NCBI GenBank assembly: GCA_964564785.1
Contig: CAZMCT010000079.1
Span: 1-19,482 of the forward strand
Direction: 5' to 3'
Length of the DNA: 19,482 nucleotides
Source: CAZMCT01 sp964564785
GTDB lineage: Bacteria > Planctomycetota > Phycisphaerae > UBA1845 > Fen-1342
In this document: in pieces, positions 1 to 14,488 of the stretch
Layout of the letters: the number at the start of each line of letters is the position of its first letter
How positions within the stretch are numbered: position 1 is the first letter of the stretch
Translations under genes and position numbers: made by a program
Notes under the pieces: model-generated
Told to the model about the DNA's origin: nothing
Seen by the model: the letters and a program-made list of their open reading frames with translations, nothing else
Database searches by the model: none

Positions 1-639
1 GCGCTGGCGACCGCGGGCGTCTGGGCGCTGGCGTGGTGGTTCAACGCAGGCGGCGGGCGTGGGCGGCGTGCGGCCGGGCTGGTTGGACTCGGGGGGGTCG
101 CCTGCGGCGGGATTCTCGCGTACGCGCTGTTCCTGGCGGTGGAGTTCGGCTCGCCGCTGGTGTACTTGGACAATTTCAAGGCCGGCTGGGTGCCGGCGCA
201 CCAGCGTTCCGATTGGCTGGCGTACCTGACGCTGACCCCCGTGTGGGAGCAGTTCAAGTACTTCCGCGACCTGCTGCTGTTCGCGCCGCCGGTCGGGCTG
301 GTCAACGCGGGCAACACGCTGATGTGGAACGTGCCGCTGACGCTCTTCCTGCTGTTCCTCAGCCTGGGCGGGCTGGGGCGCGTGGAGCGCAGCTTCCGGC
401 CGCTGCTGGCGCTGGGGCCGCTGATCTTCCTGCACGCGTACCTCGCCTCGGGGGGGGCGAAGTTCGGGATCGAGCCGATCGCGCGCTACATGGCGGTGAG
501 CGTGCCCGCAGTGGTTGTGCTCGCGGCGTGGAGCCTGCGCGAGTGGCGTCCGGCGGGGCGTTGCGTGCTGCTGGTCGTGTTCGTGCTCATTCAGGCGGCG
601 TGGGCGTACCGGTTCGGAATGCAGGAATGGTCGGGGTGA
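1..639 (+). CDS. Polytopic membrane protein, C-terminal part; GT-C/PIG-V-like glycosyltransferase candidate
   Basis: The reading frame is open from the first base of the window and ends in TGA, giving 212 residues of a protein whose N-terminus lies outside. Hydrophobic segments are visible at about residues 24-45, 106-121, 125-145, 164-180 and 185-202, so it sits in the cytoplasmic membrane. Between them is a soluble stretch with a G-S-P-L motif (50-53) followed by Trp-rich sequence, and a late S-G-G-x-K-F-G-I-E-P-I-A-R-Y segment (150-163) just before a membrane helix. This arrangement resembles the C-terminal half of PIG-V-like/GT-C mannosyltransferases, which use polyprenyl-linked sugars. 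The catalytic N-terminal loop is not in the window, so the assignment is an inference. It converges on a minus-strand glycosyltransferase pair, which loosely fits a surface-glycan role. Confidence 0.6.
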   Translation, partial: ALATAGVWALAWWFNAGGGRGRRAAGLVGLGGVACGGILAYALFLAVEFGSPLVYLDNFKAGWVPAHQRSDWLAYLTLTPVWEQFKYFRDLLLFAPPVGLVNAGNTLMWNVPLTLFLLFLSLGGLGRVERSFRPLLALGPLIFLHAYLASGGAKFGIEPIARYMAVSVPAVVVLAAWSLREWRPAGRCVLLVVFVLIQAAWAYRFGMQEWSG

Positions 640-692
640 CGCGGCGGGCAGCACGGGGCACGCAGCGCCCCGCGCGTGGGTGGGCAGCGCGT

Positions 693-717
693 CAGCCGCG
701 AGGGCCTCTCGCGACTG
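693..717. terminator. Possible bidirectional terminator hairpin between convergent genes
   Basis: An inverted repeat has a perfect 6-bp core (697-702 with 708-713, loop of 5) extended by three more pairs (693-695 with 715-717) across one mismatch. It lies in the 97-bp gap between two convergent stop codons. There is no T-tract on either side, so it may be only a weak or factor-assisted terminator. Confidence 0.3.
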
Positions 718-736
718 GCGGGCTACACGCGACCTG

Positions 737-1189
737 CTATTCGCTCCCCGCAACGTCCCGAAACAAACCGTGCCGGTCGAGCGTGCGAACCTGCCGCCAG
801 GCCAGCGCCGCCCCGCACTCGTCGCCCGCGGCGGACAAGGCTTGCGCCAGCCGGTACGCCACCAGCAGGTCCGTCGGGGCGCTGTCCACCAGCGGCTCCA
901 GCGCCGTCAGCGCGCCCGCCGGGTCGCCACGCTCCAGACACTCGCGCGCCGCGCGTAGGCGGGCCGCCCGGGACTCGGCCGCCGACCGCGCCGCCTGTCG
1001 CCGCACGGCGCGCAACAGACGGAGCTGCGCTCCGACGTAGCTCCCGGCCGCCAGCCCGATGCCCAGGATGGTCGCCGGCCGCGGGAAATCGTCCGGAAAA
1101 AGCAATATGGCAAGAAGCGCGAAGCCGGTGCACGCGGCGAACAGCACGCCGGCCAGCAAGCCCCCGCCCACCACGACCAGCAGAATCAC
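737..1189 (-). CDS. Small membrane-anchored TPR-like protein
   Basis: This is a 150-residue protein starting at GTG (1187-1189). No ATG, GTG or TTG gives a shorter overlap-free start, and the frame upstream runs into the preceding gene. Residues 1-31 are strongly hydrophobic (a Val/Leu/Gly-rich helix), and a second hydrophobic segment covers about 40-53. An Arg/Ala-rich helix, possibly coiled coil, follows (58-82). A helix-turn-helix pair at about 76-138 has the look of one to two tetratricopeptide repeats (A-R-E-C-L-E-R-G-D, then A-Y-R-L-A-Q-A-L). TPRs are protein-binding modules, so a scaffold role at the membrane is possible; no enzyme motif is visible. The start lies 38 nt after the stop of the glycosyltransferase on the same strand, suggesting one transcript. 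A run of G just before the GTG is the only ribosome-site candidate, so the start is uncertain. Confidence 0.6.
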   Translation of the reverse strand: MILLVVVGGGLLAGVLFAACTGFALLAILLFPDDFPRPATILGIGLAAGSYVGAQLRLLRAVRRQAARSAAESRAARLRAARECLERGDPAGALTALEPLVDSAPTDLLVAYRLAQALSAAGDECGAALAWRQVRTLDRHGLFRDVAGSE

Positions 1190-1227
1190 CCCCCCGCCGG
1201 GCCGCTGAGGCGGCCCGAGCGGAGGTC

Positions 1228-2349
1228 TTAGAGACTGGCGCGGCCACCGGCGTTCTCCGGTTGAATCCGGCCCGCGCGTCCCCAGACGCGGGCGTAGACG
1301 TTCAGCAAGCGTTCCAGGAGCAGCTCGACGCCGTAGTGGGCACGGGCGTATGCCCGCGCCGAGGACCGCAGCGCGTCGGCCTGGTGCGGCTGCTCGATGG
1401 CCCGCGACAGCAGGTACGCCAGCTCGACCGCGGAGCCCGGCGTGAATTGCCAGGCCGTCGTGTCCTCGACGAACCACCCGGCGAGCTGATCGCGGGACGC
1501 GATCACCAGTCGGCCGAGCGCCATGGCCAGCAACGGAATAATGGAAAGCTCGCGCTGACAGGCGGGGATAATACAGGCGTCGACCTCGGGCAGGGCGCGC
1601 TCCCACAACTCCGGCTCGCCGACCATCGCGAGCGCGTCGTGCACCCCCCGGGCCCGCAACCGGCGCCAGACGGCGGGAACGCCCGGCCCATCGCCCACGA
1701 GTGCTCCCTGCACCTCGGCACCGGAAGTGCGGAGTTGTGCCACCGCGTCAACGAGCAGTTCGACGCCGCACATGCGATCAACCGGCCCGGCGTATAGCAC
1801 TTGAAACACCCGCCCGGCGGCCGGCGGGGCCACCGGCGGGGCGTCGACGGCCGGCTCGAGCAGCTCGCAGGGGACGGCCGCGAGGGGAAACCGGCGGCGG
1901 ATCGGCTCGGCCAGAGCGGGGCAGGCCGCGGCCAGGTGGACGCTGCCGAACAGCCCGCCGCGGAGCAGGCGCTCGGTGTGGCGGCGGCCGAGGGCGTGAA
2001 CGAGGATCGGCACGTGGCGGCGGGCGGCCCAGGACTGGACCCAGCCGAGGCCGGCGGTGCCCCAGAGATGCACCAGGTCGGGCGGGTCGGTGATCTGTGA
2101 TGGGAGGTCGCGCCAGAGGCGCCAGGCCCGCAGGCCGGCCAGACTTGGCACGGTGTGCAGCACGACCCCGGGCGCGAGCTTCAGGGCGGGGTGCTCCTCG
2201 GCAGTTAGCAACTCGCAGGCCAGGCCGCGGGTCATGAGGCCGCGGAGCACTTGTTCCAGCATCGGGCCGAAGCGTGCCAGCACGTCGGCATCCGCGACGT
2301 GCAGCACGCGGCCCGGCGGCTCGTCAGCGGTCTCGGGCGAAAGTCGCAT
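1228..2349 (-). CDS. GT4-like (group 1) glycosyltransferase
   Basis: A 373-residue protein with the two-domain GT-B layout. The N-terminal Rossmann-like half covers about 13-178. The C-terminal half, about 182-350, begins with the V-L-Y-A-G-P-V strand and V-G-D-G-P typical of GT4 donor domains. Such enzymes transfer a sugar from a nucleotide-sugar to glycans or lipids at the inner face of the membrane; the substrates cannot be read here. In the usual E-x7-E signature the first Glu is present (E267), but the segment is one residue short and the second Glu is missing (L-L-A-M-A instead of L-L-E-A-M-A). The ATG at 2347-2349 was chosen because an AGGAGA (2363-2368) lies 13 nt upstream and a promoter-like TATGCT lies between it and the alternative ATG at 2388. 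It is followed closely by the TPR-like gene and ends with TAA. Confidence 0.8.
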   Translation of the reverse strand: MRLSPETADEPPGRVLHVADADVLARFGPMLEQVLRGLMTRGLACELLTAEEHPALKLAPGVVLHTVPSLAGLRAWRLWRDLPSQITDPPDLVHLWGTAGLGWVQSWAARRHVPILVHALGRRHTERLLRGGLFGSVHLAAACPALAEPIRRRFPLAAVPCELLEPAVDAPPVAPPAAGRVFQVLYAGPVDRMCGVELLVDAVAQLRTSGAEVQGALVGDGPGVPAVWRRLRARGVHDALAMVGEPELWERALPEVDACIIPACQRELSIIPLLAMALGRLVIASRDQLAGWFVEDTTAWQFTPGSAVELAYLLSRAIEQPHQADALRSSARAYARAHYGVELLLERLLNVYARVWGRAGRIQPENAGGRASL

Positions 2350-2373
2350 CGCGGGCAGCCTGTCTCCTGCGGC

Positions 2374-2400
2374 AGCATACCCCGCCATGGCACCGGTCAA
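2374..2400 (-). promoter_or_regulatory. Candidate promoter of the glycosyltransferase gene
   Basis: On the minus strand TTGACC (2395-2400, 5 of 6 to TTGACA) and TATGCT (2374-2379, 4 of 6 to TATAAT) are separated by 15 bp, a short spacing. The -10 is about 25 nt before the chosen start and downstream of the alternative upstream ATG, which favours the shorter protein. Confidence 0.35.
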
Positions 2401-2462
2401 ACAGGGGCCGGTTCGCCGGTCGGCAGTCCGGAGCAGCGGCCGACGGATACGACTGCCCCGGA

Positions 2463-2483
2463 CGGCCGGCGAGCCGCCGGCCG
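2463..2483 (-). terminator. GC-rich hairpin after the transporter operon
   Basis: A perfect 9-bp inverted repeat (2463-2471 with 2475-2483) closes a 3-nt loop about 30 nt beyond the stop of the small transporter subunit. All stem pairs are G-C. No T-tract follows on the minus strand, so its use as a terminator is inferred from position and stability only. Confidence 0.4.
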
Positions 2484-2513
2484 CTGCGGCGCGGCCAGGC
2501 TTCGGGGGCGCGG

Positions 2514-2666
2514 CTACGTCCCGCGATCGTGCATGTTCACGTCGAGCGGCGCCTCCATGTGCTCGGTCGAGGCCGGCCGGCGCAGCAGACGTCCGAAGCA
2601 GAAGGCGTTCAGCCCGAGCACGAGGGCCAGCGAGCAGAGCATGAAAATCCAACCGGCGGTGGTCAT
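2514..2666 (-). CDS. MetS-like small subunit of the NSS transporter
   Basis: A 50-residue protein with one predicted membrane helix (about residues 6-25) followed by a basic R-L-L-R-R stop and a short, polar, Met/Asp-containing tail. Its ATG overlaps the TGA of the symporter gene (ATGA, 2663-2666), and a GGGAGG ribosome site sits about 7 nt upstream inside the symporter gene, so the two are translationally coupled. In Corynebacterium glutamicum the NSS transporter MetP needs a small partner, MetS, for methionine and alanine uptake. Size, single helix, N-terminal M-T-T-A-x-W/I-I-F-M-L pattern and position all match that family. The identification rests on architecture and context rather than on a residue-level alignment. 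Confidence 0.75.
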   Translation of the reverse strand: MTTAGWIFMLCSLALVLGLNAFCFGRLLRRPASTEHMEAPLDVNMHDRGT

Positions 2667-4291
2667 GGTTCGACCTCCCCGCGGGTGCTCAGGAGCGCGG
2701 GTGTCTCCTCGGTCCGGATCACGCGCCCCCAGCGGCGGCTGGCGATGTGGATCAGGACCAGGAAGAAGGCCAGCAGGCTGAGGATGACCAGCACCGAGAG
2801 CAGCGGCACGCCGCCGGCCGCGAGCGTCCGCAGGTAGTCGGGTGCGTTGTAGTAACACCAGAGCGCGAAGACGATCAGCAGGTACGTGGGTGTGACGTAA
2901 CGCATCAGGAACGTGAACATCGCCTGTGGCGGACGCAACTCGGCCCCGACGAGGGCCACGGCGTGGGCGCGACGGGCGCCGAACACCCACGAAAGCAGAA
3001 TCACCTCGATGGTGCCGAAGATGAAGATCCCGACCTGCGCGGTCCAGAAGTCGAGCGTGTCGAGTGCGGCCAGACCCTTGCTGAAATAGATCACGAACAG
3101 GCTGCCCAGCGCGGTCACCATGCCCAGGATCGTGACCGAGGCCCGCCGGCCGATGCCCAGGGCCTCTTCGAGAAACGCGATCACCGGCTGGATGAGCGAA
3201 ATCGAACTGGTGATCGCCGCCAGGAACAACATGAAGAACCATACGAAGCCGAAGATGCGCCCGGCCGGCATGTGCTGGAATACGACGGGCAGCGTGTTGA
3301 ACCCCAGGCCGAACGTGCCGGCGCTTGCCCCTGCGGCTCCGAGGAATACGAACGCGGCCGTCACCGTAATGAGTCCGCCCAGGCAGACCTCGAAGAACTC
3401 GTTCGTGGCCGACGCGGTCAGGGCCGAGAGCACGATGTCGTCTTTGGGCCGCAGGTAGCTCGCATACGTGACGATGACGCCGAAGCCGACGGACAGCGTG
3501 AAGAAGATCTGACCTGCCGCAGCCATCCAGACCTGCGGCGAGCCGAGGGCGGCCAGGGCTGAAGTGCCGCCGCCGACGGGCCTGGGGTTCCACATGAAGC
3601 CGAGGCCGTCCAGCACGGTGCGCGTGCCTTCCGGCGCGGCCTGCGGGGGCAGCGAGAGCACGCGGGCCAGGACCACCACGGCGCACAGCACCATGACGGG
3701 CATGGCGAGGTTGCAGAAGCGCTCGATGCCGCGGGTGATGCCGTGGTACACCAGCGCGAAGTTGACCGCGAACGTGAACATCCAGAACCAGACGCTCGGG
3801 TGCAGCCCGCCCCTGACCATCAGGCCGTCCATCTCGGCCCCGACCAGCCTCGCGAAGAACTCGCCGCTGCGACGGGCGTAGTCGGCCGGCTCGGTCCCGA
3901 GATCCACGCCGCCGATCAGGTAATAACAGGCGTAGGTCAGGCACCACGATTCGACCACGACGTAATACAGGTACACCACGGTCGGCATCAGCAGGCCGAA
4001 GACGCCCACGTAGCGCCAGCCGGCGTGCCGTCCGAGTACTCCCAGGATGGCCGGGCACGAGTGGAGGCCGCGCTGACCACCGTACTTGCCCATCGTCCAC
4101 TCGGCCCAGCAGACCGGGATGCCGATCAGCAGCAGAGCGCAGAAGTACGGCACCATGAACACCCCGCCGCCGTTGGCCACGGCCTGCCCGGGGAAACGCA
4201 GGAAATTCCCCAAGCCGACGGCCGAGGCGGCCACGGCCATGATTACCCCGATTCTTGTGCCCCAGTGTTCGGCGGGCCGGTGTGCACTCAT
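2663..4291 (-). CDS. Sodium-dependent neurotransmitter:sodium symporter (LeuT-like) transporter
   Basis: A 542-residue polytopic membrane protein of the NSS family, which couples Na+ entry to uptake of amino acids or related amines. TM1 carries the family hallmark G-L-G-N-F-L-R-F-P (26-34) with the sodium-ligand Asn (N29) and gating Arg (R32). It is followed by A-N-G-G-G-x-F (39-45) and W-A-E-W-T-M-G (62-68). A Y-Y pair in TM3 (109-110), followed by E-S-W, matches the substrate-gating tyrosine of LeuT. S23 stands where LeuT has Asn21. The start has an AGGAGG 9 nt upstream. Length is close to bacterial homologues (LeuT is 519). The downstream MetS-like gene overlaps its stop. The similarity suggests a neutral amino-acid substrate, but this cannot be fixed from sequence. 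Confidence 0.93.
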   Translation of the reverse strand: MSAHRPAEHWGTRIGVIMAVAASAVGLGNFLRFPGQAVANGGGVFMVPYFCALLLIGIPVCWAEWTMGKYGGQRGLHSCPAILGVLGRHAGWRYVGVFGLLMPTVVYLYYVVVESWCLTYACYYLIGGVDLGTEPADYARRSGEFFARLVGAEMDGLMVRGGLHPSVWFWMFTFAVNFALVYHGITRGIERFCNLAMPVMVLCAVVVLARVLSLPPQAAPEGTRTVLDGLGFMWNPRPVGGGTSALAALGSPQVWMAAAGQIFFTLSVGFGVIVTYASYLRPKDDIVLSALTASATNEFFEVCLGGLITVTAAFVFLGAAGASAGTFGLGFNTLPVVFQHMPAGRIFGFVWFFMLFLAAITSSISLIQPVIAFLEEALGIGRRASVTILGMVTALGSLFVIYFSKGLAALDTLDFWTAQVGIFIFGTIEVILLSWVFGARRAHAVALVGAELRPPQAMFTFLMRYVTPTYLLIVFALWCYYNAPDYLRTLAAGGVPLLSVLVILSLLAFFLVLIHIASRRWGRVIRTEETPALLSTRGEVEP

Positions 4292-4348
4292 GCGGTGACG
4301 CCTCCTGGGTCTGTGTCGCCGCTGTACCGAGGTGGGGCGGCGGGCCGA

Positions 4349-4378
4349 AGTCTAATCGGACCCGCGGCGCGGCTGCAA
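4349..4378 (-). promoter_or_regulatory. Candidate promoter of the symporter operon
   Basis: On the minus strand TTGCAG (4373-4378) and TAGACT (4349-4354, 4 of 6 to TATAAT) are 18 bp apart, in the 96-bp gap between ruvX and the symporter start. This would give the transporter pair its own transcript with a leader of about 50 nt. Confidence 0.35.
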
Positions 4379-4387
4379 CGCGTAGGT

Positions 4388-4849
4388 TCAGGCGTCGCGG
4401 CGGGCGTCTATGAACGACTGGAGAATCACCTGGGCCGCGACCGCGTCGCGCAGCGCCCGCTGTCGTCGCCGCCGGGCCGACGGACGGGCGCGGCCTTTCG
4501 TCTTGCCGGGCGTGAGCCCGGCCGCGGCCAGATACTGGTCGGCCTGAAAGCTGCTGAGGCGCTCGTCCCAGAGTTCGACCGGCAGAGGGGTGAGCGCTTG
4601 CAGAGCGGCCGCGAAGTCGCGTGCCAAGCGGGTCTGCCGGCTATCGGTGCCGTCCATATTGAGCGGCAGGCCGACGACGAACCCGCCGGGCTCGTGAGCG
4701 GTAGCCCAGGTGAGCAGTTGGCGGGCGTCCGTTCGGGCGTCGCCGGCGGCCGGGATTGTGGCGGCGGGCGAGGCCAGGCGGGCGGAGTAGTCGGCCAGGG
4801 CAAGGCCGATTCGGCGGGTTCCGTAATCGATGCCGATCCAGCGTGGCAC
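4388..4849 (-). CDS. ruvX: RuvX/YqgF family Holliday-junction resolvase-like nuclease
   Basis: A 153-residue protein with the RNase H-like fold of the YqgF family. This family is linked to processing of the 5' end of pre-16S rRNA and described as a putative Holliday-junction resolvase. The first strand has G-I-D-Y-G-T-R-R-I-G-L-A (7-18) with the catalytic Asp at 9. The central V-G-L-P-L-N-M-D-G-T (59-68) and the W-D-E-R-L-S-S segment carry the other acidic ligands. The C-terminal D-A-x-A-A-Q-x-I-L-Q-S-F helix is typical. Family members are about 135-155 residues. The start is GTG at 4847-4849; it has no clear ribosome site, but only five residues precede the conserved core, so it fits the family. 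A basic P-S-A-R-R-R-R-Q-R insert precedes the last helix. It is divergent from rpoB. Confidence 0.92.
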   Translation of the reverse strand: MPRWIGIDYGTRRIGLALADYSARLASPAATIPAAGDARTDARQLLTWATAHEPGGFVVGLPLNMDGTDSRQTRLARDFAAALQALTPLPVELWDERLSSFQADQYLAAAGLTPGKTKGRARPSARRRRQRALRDAVAAQVILQSFIDARRDA

Positions 4850-5193
4850 AGGAGCGGGTCCAGGCGTGGATGGTTTACAAGTACATCAAAAACAACATCT
4901 TACAGCTCTTTTGGGGCCTGGTCGCGGTCGTTCAGTTCAAGGCGGCGAAAATATCGGGAAAAGCGGTTGCAATCCAGAGGGATTCCGGTAAGAATGAATG
5001 GCTTGCGATAGATTGTCTTCTTGGGCGCGATGGACCGGCGGCAGTTGCGGATCGCCAAGGGACCTGGCGGGACGACGTGCACCCGCAGCCTGCGAAGGCG
5101 GCGGGGCGGGGGGTTTTGTCGGCCCGTTTCGGCTTGCAGGGCCCACCCCCGGCGTGACTCAACCTGCCCGCTGTTTCAAGAGGGAAGGTTTCC
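4850..5193. other. Divergent intergenic region between ruvX and rpoB
   Basis: This 344-bp gap is clearly richer in A and T between about 4866 and 5015 than anything else in the window. That pattern is expected of promoters serving ruvX (leftward) and rpoB (rightward). The part from about 5015 to 5193 returns to high GC and would form an rpoB mRNA leader of nearly 200 nt. A ribosome site, GAGGGAAGG, sits about 5 nt before the rpoB ATG. No coding sequence, tRNA or recognisable riboswitch was seen. Confidence 0.6.
4967..4994 (+). promoter_or_regulatory. Candidate rpoB promoter with UP-like A-tract
   Basis: TTGCAA (4967-4972) and TAAGAA (4989-4994) are spaced by 16 bp. Immediately upstream (about 4947-4962) are short A-rich runs resembling an UP element, as found at strong rRNA and ribosomal-protein promoters. 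The transcript start would be near 5001, giving a leader of about 190 nt. Other weak hexamer pairs exist in the same AT-rich stretch, so this is one candidate among several. Confidence 0.35.
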
Positions 5194-9021
<3,828 letters not shown>

Positions 9022-9153
9022 CCGGGAACGCAGAATGACGAGCGAACGATGCACACGGATGAGCGCCGGCTACCGCCGGATCCCCGGCCGAGTGCGCCGC
9101 GGGCCGTTCCGCACCGCCTCGTTCTGAATTCCGCCTTCCAACGGGAGTCGGCG

Positions 9154-9645
9154 ATGGAGGTCGTCTACGGCAGCGGCCAGAACGCGACGCCGGAGGAGCT
9201 CGGGGAGTTCTACCAGCGGCTGCATCATGACATCGCGGCCCGACCGGAGCAGATCGAGAAGATGACCCGTGCCAGCGCGGCGTTCGTCACGGCCCGCATC
9301 GACGGGCGACTGATCGGCATCGCCCGCGGGGTGTGCGACGGCCTGCGCGGCTACCTGACCGAGTGCAAGCTCGATCCGGCGTTCCAGGGACCGGCCGCCG
9401 TCACGCGGACCGACGGCCGGATCGAGCACGACACGCACGGGATCGCGACCGAGATGGCCCGGCGCGTGCTCGCGGCGATGTATGCGGACGGCATCCAGCG
9501 GGTCGACCTGGTGGCGTACGGGACCGAGGTGGACTTCTGCGAGGAACTGGGGTTCCGGCGGGGGCCGGGACTGATCGGAATGACGATGAAGGCCGAGGAC
9601 TGGCAGGCGGCCTGCCATCGGGCGCCGGCCGCGGGCACGGTGTAG
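9154..9645 (+). CDS. GNAT-like N-acetyltransferase encoded between rpoB and rpoC
   Basis: A 163-residue protein. The ATG at 9154 was chosen because a GGGAG lies about 8 nt before it; the frame stays open to an ATG at 9049, but the extra 35 residues look unstructured and have no good ribosome site. Residues 40-60 read as the beta2-beta3 hairpin of a GNAT fold (A-F-V-T-A-R-I-D-G-R-L-I-G-I-A-R-G). L-D-P-A-F-Q-G (73-79) looks like strand beta4 and the start of the acetyl-CoA loop. G-I-A-T-E-M-A-R-R-V-L (96-106) is the following helix, and V-D-L-V-A-Y-G-T-E-V-D-F-C-E-E-L-G-F (117-134) is the typical beta5/alpha4 end. About 16 residues (80-95) interrupt the usual Q/R-x-x-G-x-G/A loop. The substrate is unknown. 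It is co-directional with rpoB (132-bp gap) and rpoC (67-bp gap), so probably co-transcribed. Confidence 0.7.
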   Translation: MEVVYGSGQNATPEELGEFYQRLHHDIAARPEQIEKMTRASAAFVTARIDGRLIGIARGVCDGLRGYLTECKLDPAFQGPAAVTRTDGRIEHDTHGIATEMARRVLAAMYADGIQRVDLVAYGTEVDFCEELGFRRGPGLIGMTMKAEDWQAACHRAPAAGTV

Positions 9646-9712
9646 CGAAGCGAGAACGAGTAGCCGCGGACGGCAGCGGCCGCCCGCGCGAATGGAAGAG
9701 GTACGACGGATC

Positions 9713-14132
<4,420 letters not shown>

Positions 14133-14140
<8 letters not shown>

Positions 14141-14169
14141 CGCCCGGCGGCTCGCCGGCCGTAGCGGCC
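14133..14169 (+). terminator. Overlapping GC hairpins at the rpoC end
   Basis: Three short perfect inverted repeats overlap here: 14133-14137 with 14141-14145 around the stop codon TAG, 14144-14149 with 14153-14158 (loop 3), and 14157-14161 with 14165-14169 (loop TAG). They are mutually exclusive structures. No T-tract follows, so termination after rpoC is only suggested. Confidence 0.3.
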
Positions 14170-14488
14170 CGTGCCTCGCGCGGCGGCAGGCTGAATCCGG
14201 AATCGCCAGCGGGCGGTTGGGTGCTGCCGCGCCGGACCGCCCGCGAGTCGACCGGAAAAGTCCACCCCGCTGCCATTCCGAGGAGCGCTCGCCCCTGTCA
14301 TGCCGAGGAGCGCAGCGACGAGGAATCTGGCTGCGAACGAAGAACGACCCCGCGCGCGACAAGCTCGCCGAGTTCGAGGCCGCATCGCTCGCCGGCCGTC
14401 TTCGGGGCCCGCACTCGGAATGACCCGCGCATGCGGTCTTGCGGCGCAGCGCGATTGGCATTCCCGCCCCTCGCCCCTCGCGACCCGC
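14141..14488. other. Convergent intergenic region between rpoC and the NtrC-type regulator
   Basis: This 348-bp gap separates two convergent genes. Its first 30 bp hold the overlapping hairpins, and 14272-14424 hold the degenerate repeat element described separately. The remainder (about 14170-14271 and 14425-14488) is GC-rich without recognisable genes. Open frames on both strands here lack ribosome sites and family resemblance. Confidence 0.55.
14272..14424. repeat. Degenerate dispersed-repeat element with inverted ends
   Basis: Two direct copies of a roughly 17-nt motif (14272-14288 and 14297-14313, two differences) share CATxCCGAGGAGCGC. The second continues into AGCGACGAGGAATCTGG (14314-14330). 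An inverted copy of the outer end, TCGGAATGAC, lies at 14415-14424, so the unit looks like a small non-coding element with imperfect inverted termini. The same word, giving E-E-R-S-D-E-E-S in translation, is familiar from dispersed intergenic repeats in several GC-rich bacterial genomes; this last point is from memory. No transposase is present. Confidence 0.55.

Noticed and set aside
1190..1606. N-terminal extension of the TPR-like protein overlapping the glycosyltransferase
   Set aside because: The extension is Arg/Pro/Gly-rich and out of frame with the recognisable glycosyltransferase; the hydrophobic, protein-like sequence starts only at the GTG at 1189.
2142..2162. TGGCACG word as a sigma54 -24 element
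   Set aside because: The partner -12 TGC is at the wrong spacing, and the site lies inside the glycosyltransferase gene.
2743..5011. Plus-strand open frames across the symporter and ruvX
   Set aside because: They are antisense to well-identified genes and have biased, low-complexity compositions.
9049..9153. Upstream ATG for the GNAT gene
   Set aside because: The added 35 residues are Pro/Arg-rich without fold features, and its ribosome site is weaker than that of the ATG at 9154.
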